From the NCBI RefSeq assembly GCF_030055435.1, contig NZ_JASFYG010000002.1, positions 145,224-209,223 on the forward strand: a stretch of DNA of 64,000 nucleotides, written 5' to 3'. Shown here piece by piece: positions 39,724 to 47,584 of the stretch. The stretch is from Methanothermobacter sp. (GTDB lineage Archaea; Methanobacteriota; Methanobacteria; Methanobacteriales; Methanothermobacteraceae). Both the position numbers and the translations under genes were made by a program. Positions within the stretch are counted from its first letter, which is position 1, and every line of letters starts with the position of its first letter. A model generated the notes under the pieces. The model made no database searches. It saw only the letters and a program-made list of their open reading frames with translations, and was not told the origin of the DNA.

Positions 39724-40722
39724 ATGCAGATCAGGGGTCTTGATCTTTCAGAGGGTGCATGTGGTGCCTGTCACCTGGTACTCAGGCATCTCTCAGAGGA
39801 GGGATTCATCGTTGAAACCTCAGAGTACCCTGAGGGCGTCAGGGCACGTATACTGGATTCCTCTGGAGAGTTGGCTGGAGAGGGGTCGGACATAACATGG
39901 GCCCCGGCAGTTCTCGATGCACAGATAAATGCTGGTTTTATTGATGATGACCTTGCAGATGTCCTGAAACCATTTCTTACAGATAAAATGGACCAGAAGC
40001 GCGTTGCAGAAATGGCAGGGTATGGAAGGGTTGTTAACACAGCATCCAGGGTCATCTCCAGGGTATGGTCAGAGGGGGGTTCCGTGGAGGTTAAAAGGGA
40101 GGGGGCAGGTATAAAGGTTGTTCTCTATTCTAAGAGTGGTGAAGAAATTATATCTGCGGCATCAGGGTTCTGCCCGGTCTGCGCAATCAACATAGCAGCT
40201 TCAAGGATTGGGTCAATCAGAAAAGAACTTGCCTCACTAAGGTCCCGTAACACCGGAATGGAGAAGTACGAGAGGGGGATCACAGGAAGACTTGAATGGA
40301 GGGGTAGAAGGGTCCACTCCTATCTTATTGAGAATGGAAGGGTTATTGGAAGGAACTGGGGGTGCTGCATAGCATATGCTACCATAAGGGCTGAAATCGA
40401 TGCAGGATTTGGGAGCAGTAAGTGGAACAGGCTCTTCAGGAATTACTGTGACCTCTGCCCACTCAAACATTTCTGGCTTGGCAGATCCATGGGGGCACTG
40501 GGTAACAGGATCCTCCACAGAATGGGCAGGGCAGGTGTAAGGGAAAATGTAAGAATGGAAGATTATATAACTGTGGATATCATATCTGGTGATGAGAGGG
40601 TTGCATGTGGTATAGGAACACTATGCTCATTCAGTGCAACTGTAAATGCGCTTCTTAGGTCAGATGCTTCACTGATCCTGAAACCTGATCCCGCCGATGG
40701 ATTTCCATATCCCCAGCGTTGA
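39724..40722 (+). CDS. Cysteine-rich conserved protein of unknown function
   Basis: 332 residues from ATG 39724 (GGGGGAGG before it); an upstream ATG at 39646 would add 26 residues without a site. Cysteines lie in small groups: C-G-A-C near the start, C-P-V-C in mid-chain, C-C-I-A-Y and C-D-L-C-P. These could bind a metal or Fe-S cluster. No catalytic motif is recognised. Its last 26 nt overlap the start of the methanogenesis marker 8 gene, which suggests translational coupling and a shared methanogen-specific task. Confidence 0.65.
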   Translation: MQIRGLDLSEGACGACHLVLRHLSEEGFIVETSEYPEGVRARILDSSGELAGEGSDITWAPAVLDAQINAGFIDDDLADVLKPFLTDKMDQKRVAEMAGYGRVVNTASRVISRVWSEGGSVEVKREGAGIKVVLYSKSGEEIISAASGFCPVCAINIAASRIGSIRKELASLRSRNTGMEKYERGITGRLEWRGRRVHSYLIENGRVIGRNWGCCIAYATIRAEIDAGFGSSKWNRLFRNYCDLCPLKHFWLGRSMGALGNRILHRMGRAGVRENVRMEDYITVDIISGDERVACGIGTLCSFSATVNALLRSDASLILKPDPADGFPYPQR

Positions 40723-41560
40723 GGTGTTCTCTGTGGATGAACATGTAATAGAGGCCCTGGGCAAAACCAGGGTTACAGTGAGGGACGGTAAGGTGGTCCA
40801 TGTATCTAAGCCACTCATCCACTACTGCCCCCTCTTTCACAGGTATCGTGGCATTGAAAAGATCACACCCGAGGCGGTCCGCCAGAATATTGAATTCCGC
40901 ATCAAGGATTTTGGCATGTGCACAGCCAACCGTGAATTAAGGATGAGGGATTTTCTATCATTTGGTATCTCAGAGATTATCTCAACGCTCCTTGCTGAGG
41001 GGGAGGTGGAAGCGGCCGTGATGGTCTGCGATGGAGCAGGAACAGTCATTGTAACAGAACCGGAACTTGCACAGGGTATAGGTGGGAGGATATCAGGTTT
41101 CATTAGCACATCCCCCAAAAAGAATGTTATAGAAAAAATTGGTCCTGAAAATGTTCTTGACACTCATAAGGCAACAATAGACCAGGTTAAGGGCGTTGAA
41201 AGGGCACTCGAAATGGGCTACCGAAGAGTTGCAGTCACAGTTAAGGATCCAGATGAGGCAGAGCAGTTAAGGAAAATTCGGGATGAAGAAATATACCTCT
41301 TTGCAGTTCACCTCACAGGAATAGATTACAGGGGCGCAGAGAAGATAATCAATACATGTGATGTTGTAACATCATGCGCATCAAAATACATAAGGAGGAT
41401 AGCGGATAGAAGAGCTCTTCTTAAAGTTGGCTCCTCAATACCCATATACGCATGCACAAAAAAGGGTAAGAGATTCATTGAACTCAGAATGGAAAGAATA
41501 GGAGCTGCGGGTAATAAAAATCCAGAAAAAAATCCAGTGTCACCTGAACCACTTGTATAA
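40697..41560 (+). CDS. Methanogenesis marker protein 8 (DUF2099)
   Basis: 287 residues matching the DUF2099 marker family, proteins conserved in methanogens and used as a phylogenetic marker of methanogenesis. Characteristic parts are a H-Y-C-P-L-F segment, F-G-M-C-T-A-N-R and a long Gly-rich middle region. The role is unproven, but wide conservation among methanogens suggests a function in cofactor metabolism or enzyme maturation. It overlaps the gene before it by 26 nt and is convergent with the CBS protein downstream. Confidence 0.75.
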   Translation: MDFHIPSVEVFSVDEHVIEALGKTRVTVRDGKVVHVSKPLIHYCPLFHRYRGIEKITPEAVRQNIEFRIKDFGMCTANRELRMRDFLSFGISEIISTLLAEGEVEAAVMVCDGAGTVIVTEPELAQGIGGRISGFISTSPKKNVIEKIGPENVLDTHKATIDQVKGVERALEMGYRRVAVTVKDPDEAEQLRKIRDEEIYLFAVHLTGIDYRGAEKIINTCDVVTSCASKYIRRIADRRALLKVGSSIPIYACTKKGKRFIELRMERIGAAGNKNPEKNPVSPEPLV

Positions 41561-41562
41561 CT

Positions 41563-41964
41563 CTAAAGGTGGTCTGCAACAGCCTTTATGATGCAGCTCT
41601 GAGTTATAAGGCCCACGAGTCTATCATTTTTCACAACAGGCAATCTCTGATAGCCTGTATCTGCCATTATCCTGCTTATCCTGCTTATTGGCGTATCCTC
41701 ATGGACAACAACAAGGTCCTTGCTCATGATATCCTTCACCCGCAGTTTCAGGGCCTCACCACCGGCAAGAAGAATATCTCTGTGTGTTATAAGCCCAACA
41801 AGCCTGCCGTCCTCCACAACGGGTACACCACCGACATTTGCACGGACCATCTTGAGGTTGGCAGCAGCCACAAGATCCTCTGGATTAGCCACAATAACAT
41901 CCCGCAGCATTATGTCCCTTGCACGGAGCTTCCTAATCATGAAATTATTTTTATTGATGTCCAT
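41563..41964 (-). CDS. Two-CBS-domain protein
   Basis: 133 residues made of two CBS motifs (about residues 15-65 and 75-130; G-L-I-T-H-R-D-I and G-L-I-T-Q-S-C-I endings), which form one nucleotide-binding Bateman module. Such proteins usually sense adenine nucleotides or SAM. It ends 2 nt from the marker 8 gene and starts only 23 nt from the divergent thiC copy 2. No ribosome site precedes ATG 41964, so a leaderless transcript is possible. Confidence 0.85.
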   Translation of the reverse strand: MDINKNNFMIRKLRARDIMLRDVIVANPEDLVAAANLKMVRANVGGVPVVEDGRLVGLITHRDILLAGGEALKLRVKDIMSKDLVVVHEDTPISRISRIMADTGYQRLPVVKNDRLVGLITQSCIIKAVADHL

Positions 41965-41986
41965 ATATTAAGATTGAGGGATCAAA

Positions 41987-43258
41987 GTGACTCAGATGGA
42001 AGATGCAAAAAAGGGCAATATAACCCCCGAAATGGAGGAGGTAGCCCGGAAGGAGAACATTGATATTCAGATTCTCATAAAAAGCATTGCAGATGGCAGG
42101 GCTGTCATACCATCCAATGTTAATAGAAGTTCATCACCATGCGGCATAGGGGATGGCCTTTCAACGAAGATAAATGCAAATATTGGTTCATCCTCAAAGA
42201 TGGAGGACATTGATCTTGAAGTTGAAAAGGCAATGACCGCCGTAGAATATGGTGCAGATGCGGTCATGGACCTAAGTACCGGTACAATGCTCCGGGAAGT
42301 CAGAAGGTCTATACTGGAAGCTGTAGACGTACCCGTTGGAACAGTACCCATCTATGAGGCTGGTGTTAAGGCCTTTGAATCCAGTGGATCCGTTGTGGAC
42401 ATGGATGAGGATGACATGTTCAGGACAATAGAGAACCAGGCCAGGGATGGCGTTGACTTCATGACAGTGCACTCCGGGATAACCCTTGAGACAGTTGAGA
42501 GGGTCCAGCGATCAGACAGGATAATGGGTATAGTGAGTAGGGGAGGAGCATTCCTTGCGGCTTGGATAATCCACAACCAGGAAGAAAACCCCCTCTACAG
42601 CAACTATGACTACCTCCTTGAACTGGCATATGAATACGATATAACACTGAGCCTTGGGGATGGTCTTAGACCCGGCTGCCTTGCAGATGCATCGGATATA
42701 CCACAGATCCAGGAACTGCTAACCCTTGCGGATCTTGTATCAAGGGCCCGTGATGCAGATGTCCAGTGCATGGTTGAGGGTCCTGGCCACATGCCACTAG
42801 ACCAGATCGCAGCAAACATGAAGATAGAGAAGTCTGTCTGTGATGGCGCACCGTTCTATGTCCTTGGCCCTATAGTCACAGACATGGCCCCCGGGTATGA
42901 CCATATAAGCGCGGCCATCGGTGGTGCAGTCGCGGCAATGAATGGGGCTGACTTCCTCTGCTATGTAACACCCGCGGAACACCTCGCCATACCAGGCGTT
43001 GAGGATGTTATTGAGGGGGTGGTGGCTTCCAGGATAGCTGCACAGGCCGCGGACGCCGCCAGCAAATTGCCAGGGGCATGGAAGTCTGAACTTGAAATGG
43101 CAAATGCAAGGAAATCCTTTGACTGGAATAGACAGTTTGAAATGGCATTCGACTCAAGAAAACCCGCAGAATACAGGATGCAGTGCCCCATCGATGATTC
43201 AGAGATGTGCACCATGTGCGGGGAATACTGCGCCCTGAGGATCCTCAGAGGTGATTGA
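41987..43258 (+). CDS. thiC: Phosphomethylpyrimidine synthase ThiC, copy 2
   Basis: 423 residues, paralog of the ThiC at 7271-8572. The C-terminal cluster site C-T-M-C-G-E-Y-C and core motifs I-N-A-N-I-G-S-S and E-G-P-G-H-M-P are intact, so it should be active. It reads I-N-A-N-I-G where copy 1 reads V-N-A-T-I-G, so copy 2 follows the bacterial ThiC motif more closely. The start is GTG 41987 (GAGGGATC before it), in line with copy 1. A CBS protein diverges upstream. Confidence 0.92.
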   Translation: MTQMEDAKKGNITPEMEEVARKENIDIQILIKSIADGRAVIPSNVNRSSSPCGIGDGLSTKINANIGSSSKMEDIDLEVEKAMTAVEYGADAVMDLSTGTMLREVRRSILEAVDVPVGTVPIYEAGVKAFESSGSVVDMDEDDMFRTIENQARDGVDFMTVHSGITLETVERVQRSDRIMGIVSRGGAFLAAWIIHNQEENPLYSNYDYLLELAYEYDITLSLGDGLRPGCLADASDIPQIQELLTLADLVSRARDADVQCMVEGPGHMPLDQIAANMKIEKSVCDGAPFYVLGPIVTDMAPGYDHISAAIGGAVAAMNGADFLCYVTPAEHLAIPGVEDVIEGVVASRIAAQAADAASKLPGAWKSELEMANARKSFDWNRQFEMAFDSRKPAEYRMQCPIDDSEMCTMCGEYCALRILRGD

Positions 43259-43291
43259 AGCACTTATGAATAGGGGCTCTGGAATGTCTGT

Positions 43292-43340
43292 GGCACCCCC
43301 GGTCTGAGGAGGGGACGGCAACAGTTGCATCTACTGTGCC
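43292..43340 (+). other. Potential structured RNA between thiC copy 2 and the glutaredoxin gene
   Basis: Three nested or adjacent stems can be drawn: GGCAC (43292-43296) with GTGCC (43336-43340), CCCC (43297-43300) with GGGG (43311-43314), and the palindrome GCAACAGTTGC (43318-43328). This could be a branched structure at the thiC 3' end or the leader of the next operon. I do not recognise a known class, and it lacks the conserved TPP riboswitch core. Confidence 0.25.
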
Positions 43341-43396
43341 GGTTCTATTCCCAACAGTTAATATGGTTCAGTAACAGAAATTACAGTGGTGGTCAA

Positions 43397-43675
43397 ATGA
43401 AATTTGAACATGTCAACGGCACCAAAAAGGCAAAGATCCGGCTTTTTGCCCTGAGCACATGTGGCTGGTGCAAAAAAACCCGTGAATTGCTGGAAGATCT
43501 TGGGGTGGCCTATGATTACATATACGTCGACCTTCTCCAGGGTGATGAACGAGAAAAAGCCCTCGAGGAACTTCGAAAGTGGAACCCATCCCTCTCATTC
43601 CCCACACTTGTGATAGATGATGAGGATGTTATTGTGGGATTCGATTCAATCTCAATAAAATCAGCCATCAGGTAG
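43397..43675 (+). CDS. Glutaredoxin-like protein
   Basis: 92 residues, thioredoxin fold with the redox motif C-G-W-C, a cis-Pro segment (F-P-T-L-V-I) and G-F-D near the C-terminus. The start ATG 43397 follows GTGGTGGTC. It starts an operon with the ferredoxin:disulfide-reductase-like gene 9 nt later, which would be its electron donor. Likely a reductant for protein disulfides in this anaerobe. Confidence 0.85.
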   Translation: MKFEHVNGTKKAKIRLFALSTCGWCKKTRELLEDLGVAYDYIYVDLLQGDEREKALEELRKWNPSLSFPTLVIDDEDVIVGFDSISIKSAIR

Positions 43676-43684
43676 GGGATCATC

Positions 43685-44137
43685 ATGGCTGATGAACTTG
43701 AAGCACTCTACAGAGAGATCAGGGAATCTGCAGAGAGATCAGGCTATAAAATCAACCCTGACAGGGAATTTGTCATGGAACTCCTGCGGGGGATCCTCAC
43801 AAACCGTGAGAGGTATGGATATGATTCCTGCCCCTGCCGGCTTGCATCTGGTAATCCAGAGGAGGACAGCGATATAGTATGCCCCTGTGATTACAGGGAC
43901 TATGATCTTGAAGAGTATGGAACATGCTACTGCGGCCTCTACGTTGCGGATGAGGATGTGGAGTTTAAATCAATCCCTGAGAGAAGAAATATGGAAAAAT
44001 ATTTGATTGGAAAATTTGGCCTTAAGATCCCGGTACTCCGGTGTCGTGTGTGCGGTTATCTATGCGCAAGGAAGGCACCACCCGAACCATGCCCCATATG
44101 TGGTGTCAGCGGAAAATTTGATGTCTTCCTTGAATAG
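43685..44137 (+). CDS. Ferredoxin:thioredoxin reductase catalytic chain fused to rubredoxin-like domain
   Basis: 150 residues. The first ~100 carry the FTR beta pattern C-P-C-R ... C-P-C-D ... C-Y-C-G, which holds a [4Fe-4S] cluster next to a redox-active disulfide. Residues ~115-150 form a rubredoxin-like site (C-R-V-C-G-Y and C-P-I-C-G). With the glutaredoxin gene directly before it, it should reduce disulfides with ferredoxin electrons, with the rubredoxin site as a possible extra relay. The start ATG 43685 has a nearby GGGGATC site. Confidence 0.88.
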   Translation: MADELEALYREIRESAERSGYKINPDREFVMELLRGILTNRERYGYDSCPCRLASGNPEEDSDIVCPCDYRDYDLEEYGTCYCGLYVADEDVEFKSIPERRNMEKYLIGKFGLKIPVLRCRVCGYLCARKAPPEPCPICGVSGKFDVFLE

Positions 44138-44156
44138 AAGATGATGAGGTGAATCC

Positions 44157-44909
44157 TTGCTGGAAGGGTACAGCGAAGTCAAAGAGGATGTCAGGTTCAT
44201 TTTTGGCTCTGAGGTGAGACTGAAAATCCTCCTCGCCCTCATGAATGGTCCCATGGAGCTATCAGAGATGAGGTCAGTCATAAGATCGAGTTCATCAACG
44301 ATTTTACATGCTATATATCAGCTTGAAGAGAAAAGATTGGTCTCAAGGACCAACCGCAAGTATGAACTTTCGGTAACGGGGAGGATAATATCCCTTAAAG
44401 TTCAGGGTATCATAGGGTCACTCCTTGCTCTTAAAGATCTGTCAGAATTCTTCCTTGACCATGACCTGTCATCAATACCGGATCACCTACTATCCAGCAT
44501 AGAAGCACTCGCAGGGGCCACTATTCTCGAATCAAAGCCAGAGAACCTCATGGAACCATATGAGGTGATTGCAAAGAACTCCCTGAATTCAGAGAGGGTC
44601 TGGGTCCTATCTGGGGTATATCACCCCTTCTATGAGGATCTCCTGAGGTCAGGGACGGAGGTTGAGATAATACTTTCAGAGGACCTTATAGCCTCCATTG
44701 GAACTGATTTGCCTCAGAATGCTGGTATTCATTCCATACCAGCGAAGCTTAAGTTCAGCCTCATAATAACGGAGGGTTCAATGGCCCTATCTCTTTTCCT
44801 ATCAGATGGCCTCTATGATCCATCACGGTTCCTCTTTTCAAGGGATGATGAGGCAATTGGATGGGCATGGAGCCTCTTCAGACACTTTACAGACGATGGA
44901 GTTGGATAG
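44157..44909 (+). CDS. Winged-helix transcriptional regulator with FilR1-like domain
   Basis: 250 residues from TTG 44157, which follows GAGGTGAATCC. Residues ~15-80 are an ArsR-like winged helix (L-K-I-L-L-A-L-M-N-G-P-M-E-L-S-E-M-R). The rest resembles the FilR1/DUF1724 ligand-binding region found in methanogen regulators. The target is unknown; neighbours are the disulfide reductase operon and DNA ligase, and its end overlaps the ligase start by 14 nt. Confidence 0.75.
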   Translation: MLEGYSEVKEDVRFIFGSEVRLKILLALMNGPMELSEMRSVIRSSSSTILHAIYQLEEKRLVSRTNRKYELSVTGRIISLKVQGIIGSLLALKDLSEFFLDHDLSSIPDHLLSSIEALAGATILESKPENLMEPYEVIAKNSLNSERVWVLSGVYHPFYEDLLRSGTEVEIILSEDLIASIGTDLPQNAGIHSIPAKLKFSLIITEGSMALSLFLSDGLYDPSRFLFSRDDEAIGWAWSLFRHFTDDGVG

Positions 44910-46566
44910 ATTGCTCTATATTGAACTTGCAGAGGTCTACAGAGAACTGGAATCAACAACAAAGCGCCTAGAAAAGACAGATATCCTTGCAGAGCTCTTC
45001 AGCAGCGTTGAAAGGGACCTTTTACCTGTGGTGACCCTCCTCATGCTTGGAAGGGTTTTCCCAATCTGGAGTGAGGAGGAACTCGGGGTTGGCATCAAAC
45101 TTCTCATGAGGGCAATATCAACAGTCGTGGGGGTTTCGGTTGATGAAATAGAAGATGCAATAAGGGAAGAGGGTGATATAGGACTCGCAAGTGAGAAACT
45201 CTTCTCAAAGAAAACCCAGACAACCTTCTTTTCGCAACCACTCACGGTTGAATTTGTTTATGATAAACTGCGCTCACTGACATCTGTAACAGGTGAAAGG
45301 GCCCAGGCAAGAAAGATAGGAATACTCGTTGAGGTACTATCCCAGGCAAAACCCCTTGAGGCACGTTACATCACCAGGACGGTCCTTGAGGAACTCCGGG
45401 TGGGGGTTGCAGAGGGTATCATAAGGGATGCCATCTCCAGGGCCTCAGGAGCCGACCCCTCACTTGTTGAGAGGGCCCACATGCTCACCAATGACCTGGG
45501 TATGGTGGCCGTCGTTGCAATGGAGGAGGGTAATTCGGGCCTTGAGAAGCTGAACCTTGAACCTGGAAGGCCTGTAAAGCCAATGCTTGCACAGCTTGCT
45601 GAGAGCATAGAATCTGCGATAGGGGAACTTGGAAGGGCATTCTGTGAGACAAAGTATGATGGTATAAGGGTCCAGATACACAGAAAGGGAGACGAGGTAT
45701 CCATTTTCACACGGAGACTTGAAAACATAACTGCGGCGGTCCCTGACATCCTTGATGGCGTTGAAAAGGCGCTCCCGGATGAAGACTACATAGTTGAGGG
45801 TGAGATCATCGTCACAATTGAGGGCAGACCCGCTTCATTCCAGTACATACTCCAGCGGGTCAGGAGAAAGTATGATATAGAACGATTGAGGAGGAAGGTT
45901 CCCCTTTCCCTCTTCCTCTTCGACGTACTCTATTATGGAAGGCCCCTTATCGACGAACCACTTAGGGAGAGGAGGAGGGTTCTTGAATCAATCATCTCGG
46001 AGATTCCAGGGGAGATTGAGGCGAGCCGGATGGTTGATGTGCGCCCAGATAATATTGAGAAAGCCCTGTGGCTCTTCAGGGAATCAATAAGGGAGGGTCA
46101 TGAGGGTATAATGATAAAGGACACAGAGTCACCCTATATACCTGGTATAAGGGGTAAAAAGATGCTTAAATTCAAGGCCGAACCCGAAACACTGGACCTC
46201 ATTGTGGTTGGCGGTACCTATGGTCGCGGAAAAAGGGCCCACCTCATTGGTTCATACCTTCTGGCTGCAAGGGATGATTATACAGGTGAGCTTGTAACGG
46301 TGGCTCATGTTGCAACGGGACTGGATGATGAAACCCTCCAGGAACTCTCAGAGAGGATGGAGAATCTTGCCATTGAGAGGAAGGGGAGGAAACTGCGGGT
46401 CAGGCCCGAAATAATACTTGAGGTGGCCTACAGTGAAATAGTCCGCAGCCCTGAGTATGAGAGCGGCTACTCCCTTCGATTTCCTGTTGTAAAACGCATA
46501 AGGGATGATCTGAGCCCTGAGGACATTGATACGGTTTCCCGTATAGAGTCAATGTTCAGGGCCTGA
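44896..46566 (+). CDS. lig: ATP-dependent DNA ligase
   Basis: 556 residues. The N-terminal helical domain (E-L-A-E-V-Y-R-E-L-E-S-T-T-K-R) precedes the adenylation domain with the nucleophile Lys in E-T-K-Y-D-G. Later ligase motifs include V-E-G-E-I and E-G-I-M-I-K and a C-terminal OB fold. It seals nicks in replication and repair. The start is ATG 44896 within the end of the regulator gene; no ribosome site is visible, so TTG starts a few codons later are possible. Confidence 0.95.
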   Translation: MELDRLLYIELAEVYRELESTTKRLEKTDILAELFSSVERDLLPVVTLLMLGRVFPIWSEEELGVGIKLLMRAISTVVGVSVDEIEDAIREEGDIGLASEKLFSKKTQTTFFSQPLTVEFVYDKLRSLTSVTGERAQARKIGILVEVLSQAKPLEARYITRTVLEELRVGVAEGIIRDAISRASGADPSLVERAHMLTNDLGMVAVVAMEEGNSGLEKLNLEPGRPVKPMLAQLAESIESAIGELGRAFCETKYDGIRVQIHRKGDEVSIFTRRLENITAAVPDILDGVEKALPDEDYIVEGEIIVTIEGRPASFQYILQRVRRKYDIERLRRKVPLSLFLFDVLYYGRPLIDEPLRERRRVLESIISEIPGEIEASRMVDVRPDNIEKALWLFRESIREGHEGIMIKDTESPYIPGIRGKKMLKFKAEPETLDLIVVGGTYGRGKRAHLIGSYLLAARDDYTGELVTVAHVATGLDDETLQELSERMENLAIERKGRKLRVRPEIILEVAYSEIVRSPEYESGYSLRFPVVKRIRDDLSPEDIDTVSRIESMFRA

Positions 46567-46584
46567 TGCTAAACCCCAGTAATA

Positions 46585-46592
46585 TTTAAATA
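46585..46592 (+). promoter_or_regulatory. TATA box for the OB-fold gene (leaderless transcript)
   Basis: TTTAAATA centred at 46588.5 predicts transcription from about 46613, 2 nt before the ATG at 46615. The gene has no ribosome binding site, so a leaderless mRNA is likely. Confidence 0.5.
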
Positions 46593-46614
46593 TCCATTCG
46601 TATTACATAATATC

Positions 46615-47016
46615 ATGGGTTTCATACTGGATGACAGGGCACTGCTCCTCATATCGGTTTTAATCGGAATAGTGGGGTTTATTGGAATGATAGTATCATC
46701 AGCATCACTCACACCCCCCATTGTTAGAGTTTCAGATCTGGACAGGTCCATGATGGACAGGGAGATTACAGTTGAGGGTACAGTGGAGGCGGTTCATGAA
46801 CTCGAATCCGGGATTTTACTTTTAAAAATAAATGATGGGACAGGAACAGTAACCGCTGTGGCATTTAAATCCGTCTCGGAGGCCATGGAACTGAGTCCTG
46901 AAATCTTAGGTGGAATGAGGATCCAGGTAACCGGAAGGGTTAAGGAGTATCGCGGGGCACTGGAGATAGTTGTTGAGAAACCAGCGGCCATCAGGTTAAA
47001 ATCATTTGGGAGCTAG
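46615..47016 (+). CDS. Membrane-anchored OB-fold protein
   Basis: 133 residues. The first ~35 hold an uncleaved transmembrane anchor (L-L-L-I-S-V-L-I-G-I-V-G-F-I-G-M-I). Residues 45-130 look like the OB-fold nucleic-acid-binding domain of tRNA-anticodon or RecJ-linked type (I-T-V-E-G-T-V-E, L-L-L-K-I-N-D-G-T-G, V-T-G-R-V-K-E-Y-R-G). Function unknown. It ends 1 nt from the convergent carbonic anhydrase gene. Confidence 0.75.
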   Translation: MGFILDDRALLLISVLIGIVGFIGMIVSSASLTPPIVRVSDLDRSMMDREITVEGTVEAVHELESGILLLKINDGTGTVTAVAFKSVSEAMELSPEILGGMRIQVTGRVKEYRGALEIVVEKPAAIRLKSFGS

Positions 47017-47017
47017 T

Positions 47018-47536
47018 TCACTCATCCATATGTAATGGTTTCAGTTCACCTGTGGCTATGTCAATTATAAGGCCATGGACCTTTACTGATTCAGGTATAA
47101 GTGGCGATGACCGCAGCCTCCTGATACCCTCGATCACGTTTTCCTCCTCATCGGCTATTGGGTTAAGTGTGCTGAGGCTGAAATTTTCAATGACATCCTC
47201 CTCAACGCCAAGTTTCCTCATCTCTGATACTATCTGATCCCTATCAAGGCGTGTCATTCCACAGTCTGTGTGCCCCACTATGATTATCTCCCGCACACCA
47301 AGGGCATATATGGCCACTGCAGCTGACCTCAAAGCACCATCATCCACGATGTTTCCTGCATTCCTTATTATCTTTGCATCACCCCTGCCTATCCCGAGGG
47401 CCTCCTCAAGGAATTCTGTGAGCCTTGAGTCCATACAGGTGATGATGCAGAGGCCCTTTGCTGGTTTTGCGTTCAGAAGAGGCCCTTCTTCCTTAACAAA
47501 TTTTCTGTTTTCAGAGAGGATATCCTTAATAACCAT
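47018..47536 (-). CDS. cab: Beta-class carbonic anhydrase
   Basis: 172 residues. Zinc ligands C-M-D-S-R and H-T-D-C are present with the catalytic Asp-Arg dyad, and the protein aligns over its length with Cab of Methanothermobacter. It hydrates CO2, the substrate of this hydrogenotroph. The start is ATG 47536 (M-V-I-K-D-I-L, as in Cab); the longer frame from 47551 is less likely. Confidence 0.95.
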   Translation of the reverse strand: MVIKDILSENRKFVKEEGPLLNAKPAKGLCIITCMDSRLTEFLEEALGIGRGDAKIIRNAGNIVDDGALRSAAVAIYALGVREIIIVGHTDCGMTRLDRDQIVSEMRKLGVEEDVIENFSLSTLNPIADEEENVIEGIRRLRSSPLIPESVKVHGLIIDIATGELKPLHMDE

Positions 47537-47584
47537 GATAACAAACCTCATTCTATACCCATGAAGAGCAGACCGGGGATACCC

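Noticed and set aside
43259-43396. TPP riboswitch near thiC copy 2
   Set aside because: The CTGAGG resembles part of the TPP core, but the other conserved loop is missing and it lies downstream of the gene.
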